In this document: in pieces, positions 13,031 through 24,467 of the stretch | Numbering within the stretch: position 1 is the first letter of the stretch | How the letters are laid out: each line of letters begins with the position of its first letter | From: Balaenoptera acutorostrata | Lineage: Eukaryota > Chordata > Mammalia > Artiodactyla > Balaenopteridae | Direction of reading: 5' to 3' | DNA: 64,000 nucleotides | NCBI RefSeq assembly: GCF_949987535.1 | Contig: NC_080067.1 | Location: 60,508,405-60,572,404, forward strand | Notes under the pieces: model-generated | The model's database searches: none | Told to the model about the DNA's origin: nothing | What the model saw: the letters and a program-made list of their open reading frames with translations, nothing else | Translations under genes and position numbers: made by a program

Positions 13031-13900
13031 GCAATCAACAGGCATCTTTCTATCTATCTGGTTAAATTTGTCAACATAGCAAGATAAGTAAAAACAGAGA
13101 AAAACAAGCAGTAATCCACCAATGTAACTAAAAATGATAAAATAAAAGAGCTTCTCTATCATCCTAAATTTACTGTTGAATGAAGGTGAATATCATTTGA
13201 TCACACTACCCTGAAATTATATTTTTCCTCAAATATTTTAATAGTCAATATATTAAACCAGTTTGGGTGGCAGAGCAATAATCAGATAGAAAATGTCATC
13301 TGGCATGTCCATATAATTAAAATTAAATTTATTTCCTGGATTTTATGTCAGAAAAGCAGGATAAATGTCTAGTTCTACAACTCATCTCTGCAATTCTGTA
13401 AAAGTCACTGATTATTTCTTTGTTTAGTTCTTCACTTCTAAAATAAGCCAATTATATCTACCGGAGAATTACAATTTTGATTGCCTGCTCTGTATCAGGC
13501 AGTGTTCCAGAAAATGGATTGTGGCCACACAATCATTAAATCACAAAATGTATATAAGATAAATCTGTAAAATTTTTTAAAAAGGCAAATATTAAAGTTT
13601 CCTTATTTTTACTATCATTAGTACTATTATCTTGATTCTCTAATATTCAAAGTGTTTTTAAAAAGTGAAATTATTAAAATCTTCACAAGCTAGAACTTCT
13701 TTAAAGCCAGAATCCATCAATGTGAATTTTGTCACTATGAGTTAATCAGGTTTATTTTCATTTGGACACCATAAAATGCTGTGATTTGAGATTATGAAAA
13801 AAAAACCCAAAAAACTGTGAAAGCCTATCACTGACCTCTACCAAGTCTTCTTCTTATTCAAAGGCACATAGCAAAAGGGCTGTCTTAATTTTAGATGAAA
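13031..13900. other. Unique-looking AT-rich sequence
   Basis: No gene seen. A short stretch near 13480-13520 resembles the ancient mammalian repeat end also seen at 35040 and 63540, but it is too short to place. Confidence 0.4.
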
Positions 13901-13904
13901 CTGT

Positions 13905-14303
13905 ATTTTTTTTTTTTTTTACTGTGGTAAAATATATATAACATAAAATTTACCATTTTAACCATTTGTAAGTGTACGGTTCTGAGAAATTCAGTACATT
14001 CACATTGTTGTGCAACCATCACCACCACCCATTTCCAGAACTTTTTCATCTCCTCAACTGAAACTCTACACCAAATAAACACTAATTATTCTTCATTCCA
14101 TCCCCTCCATAGCCCCTGGTAACTGCAACCACCATTCTATTTTTTGTCTCTAGGAAGTTGACTACTCTAGGTGCCTTATATAAGTGGAGTTATTCAATAT
14201 TTGTCCAGGCTTTTTTCACTCAGCTTAATGTCCTCAAGTTTCATCCATTTGGTAGCATATGTTACAATTTCCTTCCTTACTAAGACTGAATAATATTCCA
14301 TTG

Positions 14304-14349
<46 letters not shown>

Positions 14350-14995
14350 CACACACCACATTTTGCTTATATGATCATCCATTAATGGACACTTGGGTGG
14401 CTTCCATCTTTTAGCTTTTGTAAATAATGTTGCTATGAACACAGGTGTTCAAATAACTCCGAGACCCTACTTTCAGTTCTTTTGGTTATAAACCCAGAAG
14501 TAAGATTGGTGGATCATATGGTAATTTTATTTTTATGCTTTTGAGGAATAACTATACCACTTTCCACAGAGGCTTCACCATTTTATATTCTCTCCAGCAA
14601 AGCCCAGGGTTTCAATTTCTCTGCATCCTCTCCAAAACTTGTTTGTTTTGTTTTGTTTTGTTTTTTAATAGCATCTGAATGTGTGTTAAGTGGTATTTCA
14701 TTGTGGTTTTGATTTGTGTCTCTTAATGATTAGTGATGTTGAGCATAGTTGCATGTGCTTACTGACAATTTCTATATATTCTTTGGAGAAATGTCTACTG
14801 AAATCCTTTGCCTATTTTTTAATTGGACTGTTTTTTGTTGTTGAGTTGTAGGCATTCTTTATATATTCTAGATGCCAATCCCTTAGCAGAGTATGATTTG
14901 CAAATATTTTCTCCCATTCACTCTCTTGGTAGTGTGCTTTGATGCACAGTTTTTTATTTCCTGTTTTTAATTATCTATTTGGGGATGCAATTACA
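13905..14995 (-). mobile_element. Old L1 3' portion (L1M type)
   Basis: It begins with a T run at 13907-13920 (the A-tail of a minus-strand element). The typical older-L1 3' UTR follows (AACATAAAATTTACCATTTTAACC, CATTGTTGTGCAACCATCACC), then the 3' end of ORF2, including a translation resembling LFTKAKRWKPPKCPLMDDH. A GT microsatellite interrupts it. 5' truncated; no target duplication identified. Confidence 0.8.
14302..14346. repeat. (GT)n microsatellite
   Basis: About 20 GT units with one GC interruption, grown inside the old L1, and likely polymorphic in length. It encodes a run of His-Thr in one minus-strand frame, which is an artefact. Confidence 0.95.
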
Positions 14996-16400
14996 TTTCT
15001 TAACCCTTACTTGTGAAACACACATGTGACTCCAACTGCCCAACATTTACTGATGTTGGAAAAAACTGTCGGAATTATACTTTTTTTGAAAGCCAGAACT
15101 TGACTGAGCAAATGAGAATGTGTCCACTTGCCACTAGGAGGGAAAAAGACATGGAGACATCTGTTAAAAATAAATACTTTGAAGAATAATCCACTGTACT
15201 CTTCATTTGAGGATAAAGAGAAAGAAATACACTGAGATACCACATACTTAATGGGAAACAGAGCTAAAAATAAAAAGCTGATAAATCCTTCCAAGTTGGA
15301 GCTGTAACATATTCACAGGTGAAAACCAAGAAGTACCACAGAGACAGGTCCTATTTGGTCTACCAGCATAATGGGCTTTCGGTTCTACTCTCTGCCAAGA
15401 CCAATTATTTTCTATACGAACAAAGGACATTTCCATAGGAAGTTAAGTAGCCTTACTTTTGAGAGTGAAAGGAGGAAGAAATGAGTAAAATATTTGTTGT
15501 AGAACATCAAGTACGACCCAATATCTAGAAACCACAAGAGACCTGTACTCAGAATCATGGAGAGCTCTTAAAAACAGTGTGCAGTGAAAATATTAAACAG
15601 ATTTTTATTAATATAATTTATTTAAATTTAAAACAAATATACATAAAAGTGCCTATTTTACAAAGATAAAAATTCAAAGATATCTATCATACCTAGTAGA
15701 AGTGGGTGCTTTCAAAAAAGAGAAAAAAAAGGGTAATAGGAATAAAATCAAACAAGTAATGAAATGAGAGGGACTTAGCATAGACGGTTAATAAGTGTGT
15801 CACAAAGCAGGAATTAGAATTAAGTAAACTTTCTGCACATACAGCCCCATTAAAAAAAAAAAAAGAATAGTATTATGGAGATGTAACCAAGGACACTTGT
15901 GACCTAAATGGCCAGGAGGTCAAGTTGGGACCAGTCAGTGATGTCGATAATTTGAGGTTTGTCCTTGGGGAACAGGCAATCCTGCAAGGTGCAGCCTTTA
16001 TGGAGCAGCAAATTAATATAATGATAGAAAGGCAGAGAGTGAAAGTGAAATAAATGCAGCAAAATGAAGTCTGAATTTAGTGAAAATAGAGCAAAACCAA
16101 AGGGAACTCAGGGAGAAGCAGCAACAACAACGATATAAAAATAATGGAAGGAGAAAGTAGATGGGGGGAAAAGTCTGCAAAAATGAAAAAGAGTTTATTT
16201 AAATAGTTGTAAGAAGATTCCTAATTAGGGTAGGCAAACTATAATGTTCATATGCTGATAAAGACATTTAGGGACTTCCTAGGAGTCCCTTGAAAGATAA
16301 AATTTAATTATAGAAATTTTGAAGGAACAATATATTTTATTTTGTTTTATTGTTTGTTTAATTCCAAGCAGAGTTTTAAAGTAGATGGGTGGATCGATGG
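14996..16400. other. Unrecognised sequence
   Basis: No gene or familiar repeat. Frames of 62-95 residues at 15007-15436 on the minus strand overlap each other and lack domain signals. A short A run lies at 15852-15864. Confidence 0.4.
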
Positions 16401-16404
16401 TTTT

Positions 16405-16600
16405 CCAGTTGTAGCGTACATCATAATCCCCTGGATAGCTTGTTAAAAGACTGATTGCTGAGACCCATCCCCAGAGTTTCTGATTCAGTAGGTCTGGACT
16501 GTGCTCTGAGAATCTTCATTTCTAACAAGTTCCCAGAGATAGATGACACATATGTTGCTGGTCCTGGGACTACCCTTTGAGTACTACTGCTCTCAAAAAT
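16405..16600 (+). mobile_element. MER5A-type hAT-Charlie relic
   Basis: It contains the MER5A blocks: a degenerate head, CCCAGAGTTTCTGATTCAG, TAGGTCTGGACTGTGC, TTTCTAACAAGTTCCCAG, and the tail CTTTGAGTACTACTGC. MER5A is a short non-autonomous hAT DNA transposon spread early in placental mammals. No coding capacity. Confidence 0.85.
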
Positions 16601-16974
16601 ATTAAGAACAACTCATCTAAGTAAATATTTGTAAAATAACCAGCTCATAGCAGTGTGTCTTCCCTGGGGAAGCTTTTCCAGAGACAAAGCCTTTGCTTGG
16701 TAAATAATCAGAAGTTTAAGTTCTTAAAGGTGGGAATCCTCATGGCCAACTTATTTCTAAGGTACAGGTCAGGCCATAGTAAAAAACAACAAAACAAAAC
16801 AATAAAAGGATATGATTCAGGGAGGTCTTAGTTTGAAGGCTAAGAAGGATTTTCAAAAGTGATCCAGACTTTGAAGCCAGGACTTGAGATATAATGTAAG
16901 GAGTAATAAGGCTGCTGGAGTATAGGTCACAGGGCATCTACCAGAAAGTCTCCATACCATGGAATTTTTTGGTA
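16601..16974. other. Unrecognised sequence
   Basis: No gene or repeat identified. The 65-residue minus frame at 16740-16937 has no support. Confidence 0.4.
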
Positions 16975-17125
16975 TGTCATGGTCAAGAGCATATTCTTAA
17001 GGATTAGTGGACCAAGGTTCATGTCTTGGCTCTGGCCTTTCCTAACTGTTGTTCTGTACGCAAGTTATCCAACATTTCCCAGCTTGGTTTCCTTATCTAA
17101 AAATAAGGATGATAATACACAACTA
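16975..17125 (+). repeat. MIR SINE
   Basis: It follows the MIR core layout: an AGAGCATA-like start, TGTCTTGGCTCTGGC, GCAAGTTATCCAAC, TTGGTTTCCTTATCTAAAAATAAGGATGATAATAC. MIR is an ancient tRNA-derived SINE moved by L2. Confidence 0.75.
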
Positions 17126-17600
17126 TATAAGTCAGCATAGGTAATGTGCTATAACAAATAACCCCAAAATATCAGTGGCTTGACACAAAAAGTAGATTTC
17201 TTGCTGACACAAATTTCAGTGTAACCCTTCCTGATTGGGAAGATCTTTAAGGCAACTTTCTCCTACCAGTGACTCAAAGGCACAGGCTGATTTCATCTTG
17301 TGATTCCAACATCCTTGTGTCTTCAAGGTTGTCCTGATGTCATCCCAACAGCCAATGAGGAGGGGGCAGGTGAAAGAAAGAGAAAACTTGGAGCACTGCA
17401 CAATAATATTTAGCCCCCAAAGCCAGCAGATGCTCATCACTCTCATTAAAATCCCAGTGGTAAGAACTAGTTACATGGCCACACCTAGATGCAAAAGGGA
17501 CTAGAAATGTGGTCCTGAATAGGCAGCAACTTACCCACACGAATCTACACTCTGCAGTGGGAGCATGAGTATTCTTGCCCACCAGTCATCTCTGCCACAT
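17126..17600. repeat. Ancient repeat-like segment, family unsure
   Basis: The opening CTATAACAAATAACCCCAAAATATCAGTGGCTT is a phrase common at the end of old mammalian LTR or DNA elements. The body has no coding signal; the frames at 17216-17446 and 17340-17582 overlap and look incidental. An old LTR is most likely, but I could not fix the family. Confidence 0.45.
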
Positions 17601-17869
17601 TAGCTCTCAGCATTGTTTAAATATTAAAATAAGCTATTAAAGTGCTTAAGATACAGTGATGACAGCCATTATCCTGACTTGCTGGTTTTTTAATGGCCAG
17701 TGTCTATGGCTAGGCATGGGAGCATTAACAGACAGGCCAGAAATTTTTAAGACTGAAAGAAATAATTTTAACCCCAAGAATATTCACCAGTTCCCTTTGA
17801 AGAAAATTGGGTCATCAAAGCCTAAACCCATTCTTTTAGCTTATTATAATTATTTCTAAACATTCTTGT
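17601..17869. other. Unrecognised sequence
   Basis: Short gap between repeat relics. The 67-residue frame at 17656-17859 lacks domain features. Confidence 0.35.
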
Positions 17870-19150
17870 AGTAGACAGAGCAGCATAACAACCCTCATGT
17901 ACCTGCCATCTAGCTTCAACAATTATCAACACTTTTCATCTATACCCACCACTTTTATTTTAATGCAAATTTCTATTATTGTATTATTTTACCTCTACGT
18001 GCTTCAGTATTATCACCAATGAATAATGCCTTACACCAAACAAAATTTATATTAATTCTTTAGCTATATCTCATACTCAGACTGTGAACTTATTTTCCTT
18101 ATTACATCAAAAACATCCTTTCAGAGTTGGCTAATTGGAGTTGGAATTCAAATAAGTTCCTCACATTGCATTTGGTTGATAGGACTATTGAATTTCTTTA
18201 AATGGAAAACATTTTCACCTTCCACCCAGTTTTTATTTTAATGCCATTTATTTGTTGAAGAAAATGAGGCATTTGTCCCAAAGAAATTCCTATATTATGG
18301 ATTTGGATGATAGCATCCATGTTACGTCATTTAACACAAAACTTCATGCCCTGTATTTCATGCAGACCAGTTGATAGATTCTAAAGGTTTCATTAGATTT
18401 AAGTTTAATTCTTTTGTAGAGAATACTACTAGGTGGTTGTCCTGTGTCCTTCCTAGAAGATCACTTCAGAAAGTGCATACAGACTGACTGATCCCTTTGG
18501 TGATGTAAAGACTAATCAGTGGGTTCAACTGATGTTAGCCTAATCTTCCTGTAACAAGTTTCTCATCGATCTGTCATTTAACGGTTTTAGGAGCCATTCA
18601 TGATCAATGCCTAGAACCATTCATTGATGTTGATTTTATGACACTGTCTGCAGTTAACAGTTGGAATTATTTCATAAAGAACTGTTTATTAACTTTTTAT
18701 TTTTAAAGTACCATTCAAACAGCTATCAGTTTTCAGAAAAATGAATTGGTGCTCTAAGAATCTTCAATAGTCATGGTGAATTTTCTTTTTGCATCATTAT
18801 GAATTCATAGATATTTATGTAACTGATGGGTTTTAATCCGTTTTGAGTATTACTATTCTGATGCTAAAATCCTCCCACTGTTGGCCGGTGTGAGGCCCAT
18901 CAAGATGGCACCTACGTCTGTTTGTATGACTCCAGTTGTTTGATAGATTCCTTGTTTTCTAACATAACCTAATGTCCCCAGGCTGATCTTGAACATCTTC
19001 TATCCCAGACCTGGAATGAATCACTTCTCTGAGGTAACCTGGTACCTTTCAGTAAAAAATTGTATTTAAGAGGTATGATGTAGATTCTAGGGGTGTACAT
19101 TTCTACTGGTTTGGCATTACTTCTAGGGATTTTCTGTGGTCAGAACTAGA
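17870..19150. mobile_element. Ancient L1 3' UTR-like segment (L1ME type)
   Basis: Phrases such as CTAGCTTCAACAATTATCAACA, TTTCATCTATACCC and the ATTGCATTTGGTTGATAGGA ... TCCTTCCTAGAAGATCAC series are typical of the long 3' regions of very old L1 subfamilies. Heavily diverged; the ends and strand are not certain. Confidence 0.55.
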
Positions 19151-19358
19151 AAATCTGCATACATGTGTATTACATATAGACATTTTTAATATATATGTGA
19201 GAAAGAGTAAAAGAAATCATGGGTACAAATACATGTCAGTATTTCTTATTCAAAATTAAAAATACAGGGTTTTTACTTAAGTGTTTGTTTAAATTTTATC
19301 TTTGAACCTCCTTTTTTTATGCTGATAATCTTAATTCCTAATAACAACTTAATTACTT

Positions 19359-19418
19359 ATTTGCTTTATCCTATTGTATAACGATTTGCTTTATCCTACT
19401 GTATATCCTATTGTATAA
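19359..19418. repeat. 25-bp tandem duplication with partial third unit
   Basis: ATTTGCTTTATCCTATTGTATA at 19359-19380 recurs with one change at 19384-19405. A third partial unit TCCTATTGTATA follows. A local slippage-type duplication. Confidence 0.85.
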
Positions 19419-19639
19419 TCCATAAAAATAATTTCAACTAATAATTTCATACTAATATTGCTACAAAAATCAAGTTTCCTAAAAGCAGTCTAAAATTTTT
19501 GTGATTATTTTTATCTTTGGAATATAATCCAGTAAGGATATACAATCAATATACTGTGCTACAAAATAACTTGAAACATTTTTCTCTGTGTGGTTATGTT
19601 ATCAACTTAGATTAATTTGTTTCTGTCTGTTTTAGATTT

Positions 19640-19920
19640 TAAGGACTGCTTTTTCTTTAATACAAATGTTCTAAAACATTTATATTTACATGGTTCAAAA
19701 ATCAAACAAACATGGTTCAGAATCAAAATTCTAAACATTAGAAATTAGACATTCAGAGAGTCTAATTTCCAACCCTTTCCTCCTACAGCCTATTTCTGCA
19801 CTTTCTATACAATACTTTTCATTAGTTTTTGGCTTATCCTACACATTGTATCTTTTTGATAATATAAGCAAATGCCTATAAATAACTATATATTTCCCCT
19901 GCTTACACAACAAATCCTGG
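19640..19920. mobile_element. Ancient L1 relic (L1ME type)
   Basis: It contains ACATGGTTCAAAAATCAAA, a CCAACCCTTTCCTCCTACAG stretch and TATAAGCAAATG, the usual order in old L1 3' UTRs. Probably another piece of the element at 17870-19150. Confidence 0.5.
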
Positions 19921-20990
19921 TGGTCCCTCATCCTCATGACCCTGGGTGACTGTCCACGATCCTTCCCCTGTTGCCTTTCTCCTCAGATAAGCAGTAGCAC
20001 TAACCAAGAGCATTCAGCATAATATTAAACACCGTGAGCAGATTTTTCCCCACACAGGTATAATTAAGGGGCCACTGCTGATGGACCCTCATGTTTGAAA
20101 GTTTCCATGTAGCCTCAGAATCAAATGTGGCACTGGCCTTGTGTCCCATGCCAGCAATTTATCATTAGAAGTTCTTATTAGGAAGCAGACCCACAAAGTT
20201 ATAGCTAAATTTTGAAAAATATACTGGACATTTTGGTTGATCATTCTGGCAGCTTTCGTATGGCCAATCATAAGAAAAATTATTTCTTTCATTAATTAAT
20301 TGTAGAAACATGAAAAAAAGATAGCTTTTTCATGAAGCATTAAACAAATCTAGGGAAAGATACCTGAGTCCCAATCACACAAAAATGATACCAAATGGCA
20401 TAAAGCGTAAGAACAGAGGGGTCTATTTTTTAATGTGATCTCCTGCCTCTTCCCTAGCTCCATTTTTTAAGTATTATCAATTCATAATGGATTCATTGGT
20501 AAGAAATATAATCAGTGGCTTTATTCACTGACCATTATATACATGTACAACCAATTCATTTTCAGAAACACGCATTGAACCTATATTCTGCACCATTCAC
20601 TCTATTAAGCACTGAGAACAGAAAGATGAGTGATATCTGGTCCTCATTCTTGTCCTTGGAAATAAAGAATAGCATAAATAAATAACTTCAAAATAGTGTG
20701 AAAATGTTATAAGAAGAATGATCTTGGTTCATGCCATGTATTGGTGGAGAAGGTATTGACAGTGGACTTTAGGCAGTTCAGGTCTGAGTCATGACCATAG
20801 CAGAGGGGCCTGGAGTGCCAGGTATGTGCGGGTAAAGGAGGCCCCAGCATCCACGAATTCTACTAACATGGGGTGTCTACTCTATGCCAGGAATTGTAAT
20901 TGGATTATTTGAGGAGCCACAAGGAGGTCGGAGGGCTGGATAAGTGCATGTTGCTTATGACAGTGAGATATAATGTTTAAGCTACACTCC
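19921..20990. other. Mostly unrecognised sequence
   Basis: No gene. About 20570-20660 resembles the start of an ancient repeat (GCACCATTCACTCTATTAAGCACTGAGAACAGAAAGATGAG), also glimpsed at 63550. The 67-residue minus frame at 20089-20292 has no support. Confidence 0.4.
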
Positions 20991-20993
20991 AGA

Positions 20994-21205
20994 GCAGGAG
21001 TAAGCAAACTGTGGCAAGCAGGCCAATTCCCACTACCACTTGTCTATGAAAATAAAGTTCTCTTGGAACATGGACAAACCCATTTGTTTACATACCGTCT
21101 ATAGTTATGTTCTTGCTACAGTGGCAGAGTTCAGTTTGGTTTGAAAAGCCTCAGTATTTGCTCTCTTGCCCTTTACAGAGGTTTGTCAACCCCTACCCTG
21201 GAGGC
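20994..21205 (+). mobile_element. Non-autonomous hAT DNA transposon relic
   Basis: The head CAGGAGTAAGCAAACTGTGG and the tail GGTTTGTCAACCCCTACCCTG form imperfect terminal inverted repeats. Between them lie AATAAAGTTCTCTTGGAACA, TTGTTTACATACCGTCTAT and GCTACAGTGGCAGAGTT, the familiar order of a MER-type Charlie element of about 210 bp. Confidence 0.8.
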
Positions 21206-21429
21206 AGTCAGATGTCTTTGTGAGGAACGCGCCAGACAAGCGAGATCGGCGGGCACTCAGAAAGGACACACAGCCGAGCTGCCGACAGCAGCGGCTTGGC
21301 TTGTTACCCAAGTGAACGTGGAAAGTAGGTTTTCGTTTATGAACTTGGAGTCACTTTTAACTTCTTTCTTTTTCTCATTCCACACCCCCAATGTGTTTGG
21401 AGATTTTTCTGTCTTTCCCTCACAACACT

Positions 21430-22172
21430 GGATATGTGGAATCCTTCCACATCTCACTCTCCCCATCCAAGCCACCATCACCTCTTGCGTGGATAACTAC
21501 AGCAGTGTTCTCGCCTACCTTTCTGCTACTATCTTTGGCCTCCTACATTCTACTCTCATCACATCAGCCAGCATGCTCTTTTAACAACAGAAAGCCAGAT
21601 GATGTTGTTCCTCCGTCCAAATCCCATCCTCCAATGGCTCACTCAGTGGGGAAAAAAAAAAAAAAATCCTTGTCACACCTTCTCTTACCCCTCTGATCTC
21701 ATCTCCTGTCATCCTCCCCCCAGCTCACTCTACTCCAGACACAAGGGCCTTCTTGCTGTTCTGCCAACACTGGAAGCTTACTTCCACCCCAGAGCCTTTG
21801 CACTTACTGCTTTTTCTACCTGGAGTGCCCTTCCCCCTAACATTTATATGGCTCAGTTCTCCAAACTTTTGCTCAAATATCACCTTTTCAGTAAAGTCTT
21901 TCCTAGCCTTAAATTTGCAGCCCTACCTCACCATCCCAGCATTCCCTATCTTCATACCCTGTTTAATATGTCCCCATAACATTTATTGCTCTCAAATACA
22001 CATTAAATTTGCATATTTTATTTTCTTTTACCTTCCTCTAAAATATAAGCTAAATGAAGGCAGGAATTTCTTTTTTTGAAGTTTGTACTTGTTCACTATT
22101 ATATCCTCAACAATAAAAACAGCACCTGGCACAGAGTAGGCACTCAGGAAATATTTTATGACTGAATCAATT
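21430..22172 (+). mobile_element. L2 LINE 3' end
   Basis: This is the L2 3' region in order: CCAGAGCCTTTGCACTTACTGC, TACCTGGAGTGCCCTTCCCC, TCAAATATCACCTTTTCAG, GAAGGCAGGAATTTC, then CACCTGGCACAGAGTAGGCACTCAGGAAATATTTTATGACTGAATC. L2 is an ancient CR1-like LINE. The 147- and 126-residue frames here are antisense/out-of-frame by-products of the relic and its A run at 21651-21666. Confidence 0.9.
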
Positions 22173-22313
22173 AAATTAATCCCTTGTTATTTTTCTTACT
22201 GGGTATTAATAGTAGATTTAACAGTATTCTATATACGTGGCAGTCTAAATTTTTTAGAGATACTAATAGATACTAATCACCATGCATAAATAAGTTATAG
22301 ATGAACAAGGTTT

Positions 22314-22638
22314 AAAACCTAGTGAACAGGGGCTTCCCTGGTGGCGCAGTGGTTGAGAATCTGCCTGCCAATGCAGGGGACACAGGTTCGAGCCTTGGTC
22401 TGGGAAGATCCCACATGCCGCGGAGCAGCTGGGCCCGTGAGCACAATTACTGAGCCTGCGCGTCTGGAGCCTGTGCTCCGCAACAAGAGAGGCCGCGATA
22501 GTGAGAGGCCCGCGAATCGCAATGAAGAGTGGCCCCCGCTTGCCACAACTGGAGAAAGCCCTCCACAGAAATGAAGACCCATCATAGCCATAAATTAATT
22601 AATTAATTAATTTAAAAAAAAAAAAAAACCTAGTGAAC
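22314..22638 (+). mobile_element. CHR-type tRNA-derived SINE 1
   Basis: The element is 22328-22624, flanked by identical 14-bp duplications AAAACCTAGTGAAC (22314-22327 and 22625-22638). Pol III A box TGGCGCAGTGG (22342-22352) and B box GGTTCGAGCCT (22385-22395) are intact. The tail has AATT repeats then an A run. It landed at the edge of an old L1, so it is younger than that L1. Confidence 0.95.
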
Positions 22639-23610
22639 TGGAATTTTGTACCTTTGGGATGATGCATAGGGCTTGGTTCATTTCTAAATTAATAGTAATG
22701 TGTTCAGAGAACACAGTTTGCATGACTTTGGTCTTTTTTAATTCATTGAAATTTGCTTTATGGCTTAACACATTGTCTAATCTGAATAATTCACCATGTG
22801 CATTAGAAAATAACATGTAGTCAGTGTTTATTGATTGGAGTGTTTCATAAATGTGAGTTAGGTCAAGGTGGTAGTTAGCATTGTTCAGTCTTCTACATCC
22901 TTGCTGACTTTCTATCTAGTGTGTGTGTCAATTTTGGAGAGTGGGATATAAAAGTCTCTTGTTATTATTGTTCAAATGTCTATTTCTCCTTTCATTTCTG
23001 TTAGTTTTTGCATTACATACTCAGGGGCACTCTCATTATTTTCTTGAAGAATTGACCCTTTTATTATCACTATGAAATATTCCTCTTTGTCTCTAGTAAT
23101 ATATCTATCTTAAAGTCAATTTTGTCTGATAGTAATGTAGTCATTCCACATCCTTGATGGTTACTGTTTGCATGGTGTATTTTTTCCATCCTTTTACTTC
23201 CAATTTAACTGAGCATGAATCTACAGTGTGTCTTTTGTAGAGAGCATAGAATCTTATTTTGTAGAGAGCATAGAATCTTATTTTCTTTGTTTTCAGTCTG
23301 ACAGTGGTTTACATTTGGTTTGGGTGCTTAGTCCACTCACATTTTATGCAATGATTGGTATGGTTGGATTTATGTCTGCCATTCTGCTATTTATTATCAA
23401 ACTGCATGCAGCTACAAGTAAAAATTCTTTGGACTCCCACTTTCTTTATCTGAAAGTTAACTTTTCTACCCAGTGCTTCTCAGTTTGTTTTCAATCATTG
23501 TCAACTTCCAGGGCTCTGAATGGTTGATACTGATAATCTTCTATAGTTTTATAGTTGCTTTTTGAGGAAAAAATATGGTACCCACTTCACTCTACCATGG
23601 TGGAAATCTA
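22639..23610 (-). mobile_element. Old L1 ORF2 endonuclease region
   Basis: The minus-strand translation at 22607-22816 (LFSNAHGELFRLDNVLSHKANF ...) parallels the L1 endonuclease segment of L1-A. Further on, phrases matching the sense GGGACTTTTATATCCC and MIKG-type blocks appear in reverse. It is more diverged than L1-A to L1-D and has a 24-bp tandem duplication. Confidence 0.8.
23237..23284. repeat. 24-bp exact tandem duplication
   Basis: Two identical units, 23237-23260 and 23261-23284, beginning GTAGAGAGCATAGAATC. They lie inside the old L1 and are identical despite the element's age, so this is a recent local event. Confidence 0.95.
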
Positions 23611-23769
23611 TAATTATGAGGCTTTTGCAAAAGTTCAGGAAAAAACCAGACAGCCTGAACTAGGAGTGAATATTGACAAAGATTATAGAATGGATTTAAT
23701 AAATATTTAAAAGGTAAAGTTGACAAAACTTGAAGAATAATTGCATTTGAGAAGAATGAATTCCAGGTC

Positions 23770-23960
23770 AATAGAATATAAAGGTTAAAATCGTAGGTTT
23801 AAATCCTAAGTCTGGCACTTTGGGCTGGGTGGTCTTTCGAAGCCTCACTTTCCTCATATGAAAAACAGTGATAGTAATCATTCTGGTGTGAGGACTTAAT
23901 ACAACAATGCATATAAGATTGTTTGCACAGTACCTGACATCTTGTAACTTCTTAAAAATT
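23770..23960 (+). repeat. MIR SINE
   Basis: The core order is visible: GGTTTAAATCCTAAGTCTGGCACTT, GCCTCACTTTCCTCATATGAAAAACAGTGATAGTAATCA, GTGAGGACTTAATACAACAATGCATATAAG. An ancient SINE, diverged. Confidence 0.8.
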
Positions 23961-24072
23961 GTAGCTATGACTTTAACCACTATTAGGTCATCCTCTGCTC
24001 CTATCAGATTTTTACTAAAGGCCGTTGAAAACTCATCAGAGCCACCTGGAACATACTCCACAAGACTCTGTA

Positions 24073-24467
24073 AGAAATTAGGGTACTTCTGGGACTTCCC
24101 TGCTTGTCGCAGTAGTTAAGAATCCACCTGCCAATGCAGGGGACACGGGTTCGAGCCCTGGTCCAGGAAGATCCCACATGCTGCGGAGCAACTAAGCCCG
24201 TGTGCCACAACAACTGAGCCTGTGCTCTAGGGCCCGCGAGCAACAACTCCTGAGCATGTGTGCCACAACTACTGAGGCCCGCGTGCCTAGAGCCCGTGCT
24301 CTGCAACAAGAGAAGCCACCGCAATGAGAAGCCTGCGCATCACAACGAAGAGTAGCCCCCACTCACTGCAACTAGAGAAAGCCCGCGCAGCAACGAAGAC
24401 CCAACACAGCCAAAAATAAATTAATTAATTAATTAATTTTTTTAAAAAAAGAAATTAGGGTACTTCT
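24073..24467 (+). mobile_element. CHR-type SINE 2 (longer, diverged body)
   Basis: The element 24091-24449 is about 360 bp, longer than the roughly 285-300 bp of the others. An 18-bp exact duplication AGAAATTAGGGTACTTCT flanks it (24073-24090, 24450-24467). The head is diverged (GACTTCCCTGCTTGTCGCAGTAG, so the A box is weakened); the B box GGTTCGAGCCC is intact. The body has a repeated GTGCCACAAC / GAGCCTGTGCTCT pattern absent from the other six, marking a different subfamily. Confidence 0.93.

Noticed and set aside
21141..21584. 147-residue plus-strand frame
   Set aside because: It runs across the end of a hAT relic and into an L2; the translation has no domain.
22342..22395. Possible tRNA gene (intact A and B boxes)
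   Set aside because: The boxes belong to the SINE head. The sequence does not fold as a tRNA and is followed by the SINE body and tail.
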